Positions 16,563 through 25,020 of a stretch of 36,233 bases of DNA are shown here, in pieces; position 1 is the first letter of the stretch; each line of letters begins with the position of its first letter. Both the position numbers and the translations under genes were made by a program. Location: the NCBI GenBank assembly GCA_001303955.1, contig LJUP01000012.1:1-36233 (forward strand). Reading direction: 5' to 3'. The DNA comes from Bacteroides sp. SM23_62 (GTDB lineage: Bacteria; Bacteroidota; Bacteroidia; Bacteroidales; SM23-62). The notes under the pieces were generated by a model. That model did not search any database, was not told the DNA's origin, and worked only from the letters and a program-made list of their open reading frames with translations.

Positions 16563-18335
16563 ATGGGCAATTTTCGAGCCAGCCGCCTTTATATATTGCT
16601 GATGGTGCTTCCTCATTTCATTTATGCACTTGCTGAAGAAGGTTCAGACGAATACCCGAAATGGCATCCAATGGAGATCCATTTCCAAGGGCCCCTTGCA
16701 GATGAAATGGATGATGATCCGAATCCTTTTCTGGATTATAAGCTACAGGTAATATTTACCTCACCGGATGGCAACCGGTACAACGTCCCGGGGTTTTTTA
16801 ACGGAGATGGCAAAGGAGGTGGAAAAGGCAATGTCTGGACGGTGCGATTCAATCCGGATCAGGAAGGCAGATGGACCTATCTGGCCTCGTTCCGAAAGGG
16901 TAAAAACATCGCTGTCGAAATAAATATCACAGCAGGTCGGTCCGCCGCCTTCGATGGAGCATCAGGTTCGTTCACTATCCTGCCAACAGATCCTGGCTCT
17001 CCAGGATTTCTGAAATGGGGCCGGCTGGAATACGTTGGCGGACACTACCTGAAATTTGTAGACGGTCCCTATTGGATAAAGGGAGGAACCGATACTCCTG
17101 AAGATCTTCTGTCCTATGCAGATTTTGACAACACACCCAACGCGGGGCATCGGTACCAGGCGCATGAAGAGGATTGGCAGCAAAATGATCCTGAATGGAA
17201 GGAAGGCAAAGGGAAGGGCATTATCGGACTGCTAAATTATCTCGCCTCACAGCATGTGAACTCGATTTACTTTCTGGCGCAAAACATCGGCGGCGATGGG
17301 AAAAATGTATGGCCATTTGCCGGGAATATCAACCCTGAGGGCCATCCTGATAATGACAATATCCATTATGATGTCAGTAAGCTGCATCAATGGAATATTG
17401 TCTTTAGTCATGCACAGAGAAAAGAGATTTTTCTGCATTTCGTACTCAATGAAGCAGAAGAGATGAACAAACGTGAGCTGGATGAAGCTGAGTTGGGAAT
17501 AGAGCGAAAACTTTATTATCGGGAGCTGATCGCCCGGTTTGGTCATCATAATGCTTTGCAATGGAATCTTTCCGAGGAATATGATCTGTTTCTTGATTTA
17601 AAACCCGAACGAATTCGGGAGTTTGCACAGTACATTATCGATGTTGATCCTTATGATCATCCTGTAACAGTCCATAACGAGGGTCGTGATCCGGATCCTA
17701 ACTGGCTGCCATTTCTAGGAGACGAGCGTTTTAGCACAACTTCCCTGCAATTTTATGAAGGGAATGCAAAATGGGGGGAAAGGGTGGAAAAATGGCGTCG
17801 CTTGACCGAGGTTGCTGGTCGTCCTTTACCGATCAATCTGGATGAATTTATGATTTTGGGCCCGGCAAACCAAGCGCAGGTAAGAAAGGAAATGTTGTGG
17901 CCGACTTATCTGTCCGGAGGTCATCTCGAATTCATCCAGAAAGGATCTCTGGGAACCGAGAGTCTTAAAGATGTAGAACAAATGTGGCAATGGACTTGGT
18001 ATGCCCGGCGTTTTGTCCAGGAGAATTTACCATTCTGGGAAATGGAACCGGATGACCTGGCCGTTGTCAATGGAACGAACGAACTGGGCGGTGTGCAGGT
18101 GTTTGCCAAACACGGGGAAGCCTATGCCATTTATCTGCCTGAGGCCGATCCTTCCGGTTCCCTGACCATGTGGCGGATTCAGGGAACTTTCCTGCAGAGA
18201 TGGTACAATCCCCGGACTGGTGCATTTGAAGGAAAGCCGCGACGCTTTCAGGCCGGTGGTGTAGTATCTTTAGGATTACCGCCATCCGATCACCAGGAAG
18301 ATTGGGTTACGCTTATTCAGAAGGAGATCGAGTGA
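16563..18335 (+). CDS. DUF5060-domain glycoside hydrolase-like protein
   Basis: A 590-residue secreted protein with signal peptide (to YALAEE). The N-terminal beta-sandwich is a DUF5060 domain: WHPMEIHFQGPLADEMDDDP, NPFLDYKLQVIF, VPGFFNGDGKGG and NVWTVRFNPDQEGRWTY. A (beta/alpha)8-like domain (about residues 155-490) carries LQWNLSEEYD, a plausible acid/base site, and PINLDEFMI, a plausible nucleophile region. The C-terminal beta domain (YAIYLPEADPSG, LQRWYNPRTG) resembles the putative collagen-binding domain often found at the end of such enzymes. The substrate is not established. The gene stops one base before the DUF3795 gene and is somewhat GC-richer than the genes downstream. Confidence 0.8.
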   Translation: MGNFRASRLYILLMVLPHFIYALAEEGSDEYPKWHPMEIHFQGPLADEMDDDPNPFLDYKLQVIFTSPDGNRYNVPGFFNGDGKGGGKGNVWTVRFNPDQEGRWTYLASFRKGKNIAVEINITAGRSAAFDGASGSFTILPTDPGSPGFLKWGRLEYVGGHYLKFVDGPYWIKGGTDTPEDLLSYADFDNTPNAGHRYQAHEEDWQQNDPEWKEGKGKGIIGLLNYLASQHVNSIYFLAQNIGGDGKNVWPFAGNINPEGHPDNDNIHYDVSKLHQWNIVFSHAQRKEIFLHFVLNEAEEMNKRELDEAELGIERKLYYRELIARFGHHNALQWNLSEEYDLFLDLKPERIREFAQYIIDVDPYDHPVTVHNEGRDPDPNWLPFLGDERFSTTSLQFYEGNAKWGERVEKWRRLTEVAGRPLPINLDEFMILGPANQAQVRKEMLWPTYLSGGHLEFIQKGSLGTESLKDVEQMWQWTWYARRFVQENLPFWEMEPDDLAVVNGTNELGGVQVFAKHGEAYAIYLPEADPSGSLTMWRIQGTFLQRWYNPRTGAFEGKPRRFQAGGVVSLGLPPSDHQEDWVTLIQKEIE

Positions 18336-18336
18336 T

Positions 18337-18696
18337 ATGAAAGACGTGGTATCATATTGTGGACTCATTTGCAAAGGGTGTCCAATTCTTTGGGCGACAA
18401 ATGAAGAAAATGAGGAGTTGAAAGAGAAAATGAAGATTGAAATCTCAAGATTATGCAATGAGCTATATAAAACAGAATACTGTTCAGAAGATATTACAGA
18501 TTGTGATGGTTGCCTGGCAGAGAATGGAAGATTGTTTCCAGGGTGTGTTAACTGTCAAATCAGGAATTGTGCCAGGGAGAAAAAAATTTCAAACTGTGCA
18601 TATTGCGGCGAATACATCTGTGAAAAACTTGAAACATTCTTCAAAGATAATCCGGAATCAAAATCCCGCTTGGACTTTATCAGATCAGTGCTTTAA
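18337..18696 (+). CDS. DUF3795 domain-containing Cys-rich protein
   Basis: A 119-residue cytoplasmic protein with many Cys residues in paired patterns (CGLICKGCPI, DCDGCLAENG, CVNCQIRNCA, NCAYCGEYIC), the usual layout of DUF3795. The Cys arrangement suggests metal or Fe-S binding, which is inference. Start ATG 18337 follows the glycosidase stop by one base, so translation may be coupled, although the two proteins have no evident shared role. Confidence 0.85.
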   Translation: MKDVVSYCGLICKGCPILWATNEENEELKEKMKIEISRLCNELYKTEYCSEDITDCDGCLAENGRLFPGCVNCQIRNCAREKKISNCAYCGEYICEKLETFFKDNPESKSRLDFIRSVL

Positions 18697-18757
18697 GGTC
18701 TGAATTGTTTGGAGAATAGCAATCAGGTAATCCAAAGAAATGTGAATTTAGAGCAGC

Positions 18758-19251
18758 ATGATTAGCATTACGGATCATGTATTTTATCCACTTGACAGAA
18801 ACCTGGATAACAGATTGTTGAACAGGCTGCGTCATTCAGAACTTGAGTTTATTCATGAATTATCCAACCTGTCGGAAAAATACAATATGATTTCTGAGAT
18901 TGAGGGCGATAAAATGATCTGGAAAGACGGGGAAAATAACCAGCACCTGATTTTCATTTCAACATCAAAGCATTTGATATAAACAAACTTATCGAAGTTT
19001 ACAGAGAAGCTAAACAAAATTCAAATATTCAAAATTTTATTTTTATCGATCAGGCACATACATTCAAGCAGGCTTATGACATATTCAGGTTGAATCAGTT
19101 AAGTTATATGCAGCACTGTAATCATTTCAGGATCAAAAAAATCAGACATAAAGCCCAAGAACTTAAGTTAACAGGTGAGAGTTTATATACCTTATTTAGC
19201 AGATTGAAACCGCATCAAAAATATCGATGGGGAAAATGTTTTGTCAATTAA
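18758..19251 (+). pseudogene. First half of an unrecognised tandem-domain protein, frameshifted
   Basis: From ATG 18758 the frame stops at 18982 (74 codons). The downstream frame is open from about 18955 to TAA 19249-19251 and reads on naturally: FDINKLIEVYREAKQN, FIFIDQAHTFKQAYDIFR and LSYMQHCNHFR. One extra T in the T run at 18957-18959 joins the two parts. The restored domain matches the protein encoded just downstream: an Ile-Trp strand (DKMIW / EYIIW), a helix (DINKLIEVY / NIDTFIRLY) and the end motif DIFRxxxxSYxxHCNxxR. I do not recognise the family. A C-terminal basic helix links it to the next frame. Confidence 0.6.
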
Positions 19252-19553
19252 AAAAAGCCATTGAATCATTGGAAGAGGAGTGTAAAAGAAGGCAGCTAAA
19301 TCAAATTGTTGAAAATGAATACATCATCTGGATGAACCAGCGAAATGAAATCGAATGCATGATTTTGTTGGTTTATGATCCTTCCAATATTGATACATTT
19401 ATAAGACTCTATTCAAGAATTAAGAAGGAGGATATCAAACTCACCTATTGCATAGTTCATCAAATCCCTGACGGTAAATATGAATTTGATATCTTCAGGA
19501 TAACCGAAATGAGTTACCTGGAACATTGTAACCGTGTAAGGCCAAGAAGATGA
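19227..19553 (+). CDS. Second half of the tandem-domain protein (hypothetical)
   Basis: A 108-residue frame from ATG 19227 (or 19236, MFCQLKKAIESL) overlaps the end of the preceding frame by 25 bases. It repeats the preceding domain: a charged helix, ENEYIIWMNQ, MILLVYDP, NIDTFIRLYSRIKKED, then EFDIFRITEMSYLEHCNRVR. One extra A in the A run at 19233-19236 would fuse both halves into one protein of about 265 residues with two copies of the domain. As it stands it may be translated separately. The family is unknown to me. No signal peptide or membrane segment is visible, so it is probably cytoplasmic. Confidence 0.6.
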   Translation: MGKMFCQLKKAIESLEEECKRRQLNQIVENEYIIWMNQRNEIECMILLVYDPSNIDTFIRLYSRIKKEDIKLTYCIVHQIPDGKYEFDIFRITEMSYLEHCNRVRPRR

Positions 19554-19575
19554 AAAAAGACATAACAGTAGTAAC

Positions 19576-21114
19576 ATGGGATGCATAAAGTGCATATCAG
19601 TTTGGGTAACCTTGGTTGTCATGATCATTGGTTGTCAGGAATTAAAGCAAGATGCACCAATAGATGTGAAGGAATTAACCATCTCCCAAATTCATAAGGC
19701 TTATGAAAAAGGAACCTATAACAGTCAACAGCTCGTATCTGCCTTCCTAGCGCAAATTGAGGAGTACGATCGTAAAATTAACGCACTGACATTTATCAAT
19801 CCGGATGCCCTTTCCCTGGCAAAACAACTAGATGTTGAATATCAAAGGACAAAGGTTTTCCGCCCACTTCATGGGATCCCTCTGATTGTGAAAGATAACA
19901 TCAATACCAAGGGACTTCCAACTACTGCCGGATCACTGGCGCTTCAAGATTTTATACCGGATGAGGATGCTTTTATCATACAAAAACTGGTGAATGCAGG
20001 AGCCATCATCCTTGCTAAATCAAATATGGCCGAGTGGGCTTTCAGTCCAATGCATACGGAAAGTTCCACCACGGGCACAACCCGCAATCCCTATAACCTT
20101 GAGCATGTTCCTGCTGGATCGAGCGGAGGAACCGCTTCCTCGGTAGCAGCAAATCTTGGTGTAATCGGATTGGGCACCGATACCGGTAATTCAATTAGGG
20201 GACCTTCCTCCCATTGCGCTCTTGTGGGTTTCAGAACCACGCTGGGATTGATCAGTAGAAGTGCCATCATACCATTATTTTTGCGGAACGATGTGGTTGG
20301 ACCATTGTGCCGGACTGTAGAGGATGCCACGAAAGTTCTTGAAATCATTGCGGGATTTGATCCGGCAGATCCCATAACCAAATATTCCGAGGCTAAAATA
20401 CCTGATAATTACACCCAATTTTTAATCAAAGATGGTCTTCAGGGCTCCAGCATCGGTGTGCTTAGAGAATTAAGTAATGATCATCCAGACCCGGAAATAA
20501 AGAAATTATTTGAGAAAGCAATTCTGGATCTGGATTCACTCGGTGCACAGATAAAAGATCCGATATTCATTCCGGGTTTCTCGTCCTTAAGGCAAAATCA
20601 ATGGTGTTCAGAATTCAGGAAAGACCTGGAAACCTATCTGGCAGAATATGTCAAAAATGACACCCTGAAAACTTTAGAAGATATTATCAAAGTTGGCTCC
20701 AGTTCTGAGTTCACAAAGGAACAATTGAAATTTTATGCTAACAGCAGTGGCAGGTACGAAAATCCTGACGTTGAATGTTTAGATGCATACACGGACGTAC
20801 GTCGTATTGCCTTTCGTGAAGCTGTTGAAAAAGTAATGGATTCATTAGAGTTGGATGCCTTAATATATCCGTCCTGGAATAACCAACCTGCCAGCATTGA
20901 TTCTTTCGAAGTGGAGTATAAAGGAGACAATAATCAGATCATTGCACCCCATACCGGACAACCTGCCTTTACCGTTCCGATGGGTTTTTGCAAAGACAAT
21001 CTGCCTGCGGGACTTCAATTTCTGGGGAGAATGTATGATGAACCAATTTTAATCAGGCTGGCATATTCATATGAACAAGGTACAAAACACAGGGAAGCCC
21101 CCAAGATCAATTAA
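19576..21114 (+). CDS. Amidase signature family hydrolase, lipoprotein
   Basis: A 512-residue amidase with a lipoprotein-like signal (VVMIIGC, Cys20). The amidase signature Ser-cisSer-Lys triad is present: Lys106 in PLIVKDNI, Ser182/183 in GSSGGTASS, and nucleophile Ser206 in GTDTGNSIRGP, where Asn replaces the more usual Gly before Ser. The C-terminal YPSWNN and HTGQPAFTVPMGF segments are normal for the family. It would hydrolyse an amide bond in the periplasm or at the outer membrane; the substrate cannot be told. The gene stands 22 bases after the hypothetical gene and reads as intact. Confidence 0.9.
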   Translation: MGCIKCISVWVTLVVMIIGCQELKQDAPIDVKELTISQIHKAYEKGTYNSQQLVSAFLAQIEEYDRKINALTFINPDALSLAKQLDVEYQRTKVFRPLHGIPLIVKDNINTKGLPTTAGSLALQDFIPDEDAFIIQKLVNAGAIILAKSNMAEWAFSPMHTESSTTGTTRNPYNLEHVPAGSSGGTASSVAANLGVIGLGTDTGNSIRGPSSHCALVGFRTTLGLISRSAIIPLFLRNDVVGPLCRTVEDATKVLEIIAGFDPADPITKYSEAKIPDNYTQFLIKDGLQGSSIGVLRELSNDHPDPEIKKLFEKAILDLDSLGAQIKDPIFIPGFSSLRQNQWCSEFRKDLETYLAEYVKNDTLKTLEDIIKVGSSSEFTKEQLKFYANSSGRYENPDVECLDAYTDVRRIAFREAVEKVMDSLELDALIYPSWNNQPASIDSFEVEYKGDNNQIIAPHTGQPAFTVPMGFCKDNLPAGLQFLGRMYDEPILIRLAYSYEQGTKHREAPKIN

Positions 21115-21129
21115 AAAAATGAAGATAAC

Positions 21130-21273
21130 ATGAAAAACATAACCCTGATAGAATTTGGTGTTACAGTATTGATGGCCATTTCTTTTACGAAAATAGACTG
21201 GAACGATGCAGGCAATACTACTGGAGAATTGTATATCCATTCGAATGCTAAAGACATTCTCTTAAATGTTTAA
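21130..21273 (+). CDS. 47-residue signal-peptide-like ORF, probably a gene remnant
   Basis: ATG 21130 to TAA 21271-21273, starting 15 bases after the amidase stop. The first 20 residues (MKNITLIEFGVTVLMAISFT) form a fair signal or membrane segment. The rest (KIDWNDAGNT, GELYIHSNAKDILLNV) is short and does not resemble a complete domain. It may be the two ends of a larger secreted protein joined by a deletion, as seen elsewhere here, or a true small exported peptide. Confidence 0.3.
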   Translation: MKNITLIEFGVTVLMAISFTKIDWNDAGNTTGELYIHSNAKDILLNV

Positions 21274-21288
21274 CTATAACAACTTTGG

Positions 21289-23139
21289 ATGAAAAAGTAT
21301 CTGGTATTATCGTTTCTTTGGGTGATAAGTATCTCAGCTCAGTCTCAAAATAATATTATAACAACTGAAGCTGAATTTGAAACCACCTTAAACAAACCTA
21401 TAAAGATTCAAAAAGTAGATAAGGGTCATTACTTTATAGATTTTGGCAGGGCATTTTTTGGAACGGTGTTGATGAATGCCAAGCACGGCCAGGATGCCCC
21501 CCTTACTGTTCATATGGGAGAAAAATTATCAGGTACCTGCAGGATTGACCGAAAACCCGGAGGTACGATAAGGTATCAGAATGTTAAACTGGAAAAACTA
21601 AATGCCCATGAATTATTGGTAATAGATCTTGTTCCTGATAAAAGAAATACAAATCCACCGGCAGTTTTACTTCCGGATTCGTTTGGCGTGATCATGCCGT
21701 TCAGGTACTGTGAACTTGAAAATCTGAAGATCCCCATTGAAGATATTAAAATCTGGCAAAGGGCTTTTCATTATAAGTTTTATGATGAATCAAGCCATTT
21801 TTCATCTTCTGACAAGGTCTTGAACGCCATCTGGGATCTGTGTAAGCATTCCATCAAAGCGACCAGTTTTACAGGGTATTATATTGACGGCGACAGGGAA
21901 CGCATCCCTTATGAAGCAGATGCATATATCAATCAATTAAGTCATTATGCCGTGGACAGCGTTTATTCACTGGCCAGGAGAACAAACGAATATTTTCTGA
22001 AACATCCTACCTGGCCGACAGAATGGATTCTTCATACCGTTTTATTGTTTTATAATGATTACATGTACACCGGGGACCTGGATGTTCTTGAAAAGTATTA
22101 TGATGTGCTTAAAATAAGGACCTTAATGGAGCTGGAGCGTGATGATGGCCTGATCAGTTCCAGATCAGCCAAAATGAATAATGAATTAATATTGAAACTC
22201 GGTTTTAAAAATCCGGAAACCCGGATCCGGGATATTGTAGACTGGCCGCCAGCCCAAAAAGATACGGGATGGAAACTGGCAACCGCAGAAGGTGAAAGAG
22301 ACGGATATGAAATGGTAGAAATTAACACCTCCGTCAATTCATTCTACTATTATAATTTAAAATTGATGTCGGAAATAGCAGGATACCTTCAAAAACGTAA
22401 AGACTCTATCGTCTTTCTGGAAAAATCTGAAATGGTAAAAAAATCGATCAATCAAAAACTGTTTGATAAAACCCGGGGAGTCTACCTTGATGGTGAAAGT
22501 TCGGATCACGCATCATTACATGCGAATATGTTCCCTTTGGCCTTTGATCTGGTACCAGAGGAAAACCTGGAAACAGTTATCAGCTTCATCAAATCCAGAG
22601 GCATGGCCTGTAGCGTTTATGGAGCCCAGTACCTGCTGGAGGGATTATTCAAAAATGGTGGATCTGCCTATGCAACACATTTGATTAGAGATACAACCGG
22701 TGACAGGAACTGGTGGAATATGATAAGGATAGGGTCGACCATAACGCTGGAGGCCTGGGATATGAAATACAAGCCGAATATGGACTGGAATCATGCCTGG
22801 GGAGCTGCACCGGCCAATATAATCACCAGGCACATGTGGGGCATAATCCCTGAAAGTCCCGGTTTCCTTATTGCACAAATAAAACCACAGCTCGGCTATT
22901 TAAGCTTTTCTGAAATCAAGGTACCTACCATCAATGGATTTATTCATGCTGAATACAGATCCCTCAATGAGAATCACAAGATTTATAAGATTAAGATGCC
23001 GGAAAACATGAAAGGGCAATTCATAATCCCGGATGAGGTAGTTGAAGTTGTACTTAATGACAGGATTATCACAATGAATGGAGATTTATTGAAACTTGAC
23101 AGTGGATTGAATATTATTGAAATAAACCAAAATCAATAA
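21289..23139 (+). CDS. GH78-like alpha-L-rhamnosidase
   Basis: A 616-residue secreted protein with a Sec signal (LSFLWVISISAQSQ). An N-terminal beta domain (GHYFIDFGRAFFGTVLM, PLTVHMGEKLSG) precedes an (alpha/alpha)6 barrel from about residue 170. The barrel carries the GH78-type motif IDGDRERIPYEAD (~199-211), where an acidic residue acts as general acid, then HPTWPTEWILHTVLLFYNDY and TLEAWDMKYKPNMDWNHAWG, plus the usual C-terminal beta domain. It would release terminal alpha-L-rhamnose from a polysaccharide. It is shorter than many multi-domain GH78 enzymes but has the core. Its stop overlaps the next start (TAATG), so the MBL gene is translationally coupled. Confidence 0.87.
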   Translation: MKKYLVLSFLWVISISAQSQNNIITTEAEFETTLNKPIKIQKVDKGHYFIDFGRAFFGTVLMNAKHGQDAPLTVHMGEKLSGTCRIDRKPGGTIRYQNVKLEKLNAHELLVIDLVPDKRNTNPPAVLLPDSFGVIMPFRYCELENLKIPIEDIKIWQRAFHYKFYDESSHFSSSDKVLNAIWDLCKHSIKATSFTGYYIDGDRERIPYEADAYINQLSHYAVDSVYSLARRTNEYFLKHPTWPTEWILHTVLLFYNDYMYTGDLDVLEKYYDVLKIRTLMELERDDGLISSRSAKMNNELILKLGFKNPETRIRDIVDWPPAQKDTGWKLATAEGERDGYEMVEINTSVNSFYYYNLKLMSEIAGYLQKRKDSIVFLEKSEMVKKSINQKLFDKTRGVYLDGESSDHASLHANMFPLAFDLVPEENLETVISFIKSRGMACSVYGAQYLLEGLFKNGGSAYATHLIRDTTGDRNWWNMIRIGSTITLEAWDMKYKPNMDWNHAWGAAPANIITRHMWGIIPESPGFLIAQIKPQLGYLSFSEIKVPTINGFIHAEYRSLNENHKIYKIKMPENMKGQFIIPDEVVEVVLNDRIITMNGDLLKLDSGLNIIEINQNQ

Positions 23140-23774
23140 TGAATACAAGAATCCTCTATGTGATCATCATAATCATTGTATTTCAATCGTGCATTAAAAT
23201 CAAGCATAGTCCGTTAAGAGAACCGAATCCGGAAAGCATAGAAATAGCAGGATGTACAATATCATCAACCGGAGCTGTTTATATAAATATTTTCGGAATT
23301 ATTAAAGCCGATTTCATATCCGCTGGTGTCAAAATAAAATCAGATGACATATTATTGTATATTGATCCATTGGTTACTGATGATACAGCAAAAGCAGATT
23401 ACATTTTTATAACTCATAACCATCTCGATCACTTTTCCATGCCTGATATTCATAAACTTTCAAAACCGGAAACAATCATTATCGGACCGGAGCCAGTAAC
23501 CAGAAAACTTAAAGGTAAAATAGTAAAAACGATTTCTGCCAGAGATACCGATTTCATTCCGGAAATGGAAGCATTTGAAAACATAACGGTTGCCATCATT
23601 CCGATAGGAGAAGGTAAAACAGCCATGAATCCACAGACAGCTTCAAAAGCTGCCAATCTGATAAATCCCAGGATTGTTATTCCGATCCATTATAAATTGG
23701 AGCAAAACAGGGGAAAGGAGTTTTTGGCATTGGTAGACAAGCATATTGAAGTTAAGTTTTTAAACTCACATTAA
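23139..23774 (+). CDS. MBL-fold metallo-hydrolase lipoprotein, probably internally deleted
   Basis: A 211-residue protein with a lipoprotein signal (IIVFQSC, Cys18). The metallo-beta-lactamase motif THNHLDHF (His93, His95, Asp97, His98) is clear. The C-terminal DTDFIPEM, VAIIPIGEGKTAMNP and VIPIHYK match small UPF0173-like MBL hydrolases. In relatives, a stretch of about 40-45 residues containing another metal-binding His lies before the GDTD motif. Here KTISA runs directly into RDTDF near residue 134, so that stretch seems lost in frame. Activity is doubtful, although most metal ligands remain. Confidence 0.75.
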   Translation: MNTRILYVIIIIIVFQSCIKIKHSPLREPNPESIEIAGCTISSTGAVYINIFGIIKADFISAGVKIKSDDILLYIDPLVTDDTAKADYIFITHNHLDHFSMPDIHKLSKPETIIIGPEPVTRKLKGKIVKTISARDTDFIPEMEAFENITVAIIPIGEGKTAMNPQTASKAANLINPRIVIPIHYKLEQNRGKEFLALVDKHIEVKFLNSH

Positions 23775-23804
23775 ATTATTGCCACAACATATCACCGAGG
23801 ACAG

Positions 23805-24935
23805 ATGCAATATATACCATTCCATTTTATTTTCATTTTACTGGTGTTGTGTAAGCCATAGTGCTTTGGGCAAAATCCTGTTATAAAGGATATTGGCATG
23901 TCAGATCCCCATATACAGGTATTCCATGATACCGTCTATTTTTATTGCGGCCATGATTCAAGTCCTGATGATGTAACCTGGATTACGAAGGACTGGCGGG
24001 TTTTCTCCACAACTGACCTGGTTAATTGGATATCGGAGGGGACCATTTCACCAAAAGAAAATTACATGGATGATGCCAGCACTGACTACTGGGCTGGAGA
24101 TGCGGCTACACGAAACGGAGAATACTATTTTTATTTTTCAGATAGAAAAAGGGGGATTGGAGTAATGAGATCTGAATCTCCCAAGGGTCCATTTATGGAT
24201 GCCCTCGGTAAACCGCTTCTGTCACCAATACATGATCCGACAATTGTCATAGATGATGATCCAAATAAAACCCCATATATTATTTATGAACCCTATGAAT
24301 GTGTTGGAGCTGTCGGGAACGGACATCATTTAAACGAATTTGCCCATGGAAGCTTTTTTATGTGGAAAGGGCAGTTTTATCACATCTGGTACTACCTCAG
24401 GAATGGCTATAAATATCACGAGTCCATTATTACCTACTGCCATTTCGATGAAAATGGCGCCATGGTTACTGACACAGATTTTTTAGATAAGCATTTTACC
24501 ACGGGAGTTGGACAATATGATGCATCCTGGCCGGAAACTCAGGCAGAGTGGTACTACAAGATTTCACATGGTATTAAGAAAGAAGGAACCAGAAAAGATG
24601 GATTTGTGCTTACTGACATCAAGGATGGCAGCTGGGTGAAATTTGCCAATATGAATTTTGAGAGAAGACGCCGTTTGTTTGAGGCAAGCATATCTCTTTC
24701 TGGAGGAAACGGAAATATTGAGATCCGGGCTGATAGCCTGACTGGATCACTGCTGAGGGTTGCTACGATCTACCCGATAGTGAACCCGGATAACCATCAG
24801 GTTATATCATGTGAATTAGGTGGTGTCACTGGTAAGAGGAATATACTTGTGAAGTTTAACGGAGATGAGAAAAGCACTTTTAAATTTGATTGGTTTAACT
24901 TAACGGATTCAGTGAATAAGGTGAACATATATTGA
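23805..24935 (+). pseudogene. GH43-CBM6 glycosidase with an amber stop in the signal peptide
   Basis: ATG 23805 opens a typical signal peptide (MQYIPFHFIFILLVLCKP) that hits TAG at 23859-23861. The same frame continues CFGQNPVIKDIGMSDPHIQVF into the enzyme. The first Met after the stop is at 23898, which would give a protein without signal or the first residues of the propeller. GH43 elements are the catalytic Asp in MSDPHIQVFHD and Asp in IHDPTIVIDDD. The region where the acid Glu blade should lie is short: YIIYEPYE runs quickly to NGHHLNEFAHGSFFMWKG, so about 70-80 residues may be missing in frame. A CBM6 domain follows from GVGQYDASWPETQAEW to FDWFNL. It would have acted on arabinose- or xylose-containing glycans. 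Confidence 0.8.
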
Positions 24936-25020
24936 TGATCAATCTGAGATGCAATAATACTCGATATAACAAGGTAAAAAATCCGTTTTCGGACAAGATA
25001 ATGACCCTGAAAGAAAAATT

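Noticed and set aside
18337-19553. Toxin-antitoxin module
   Set aside because: Small adjacent genes suggested it, but the DUF3795 protein is Cys-rich without toxin motifs and the neighbours show an internal duplication rather than a toxin/antitoxin pair.
23859-23861. Recoding of TAG (pyrrolysine or programmed readthrough) in the GH43 gene
   Set aside because: Location in a signal peptide and lack of any known recoding signal make a simple nonsense mutation more likely.
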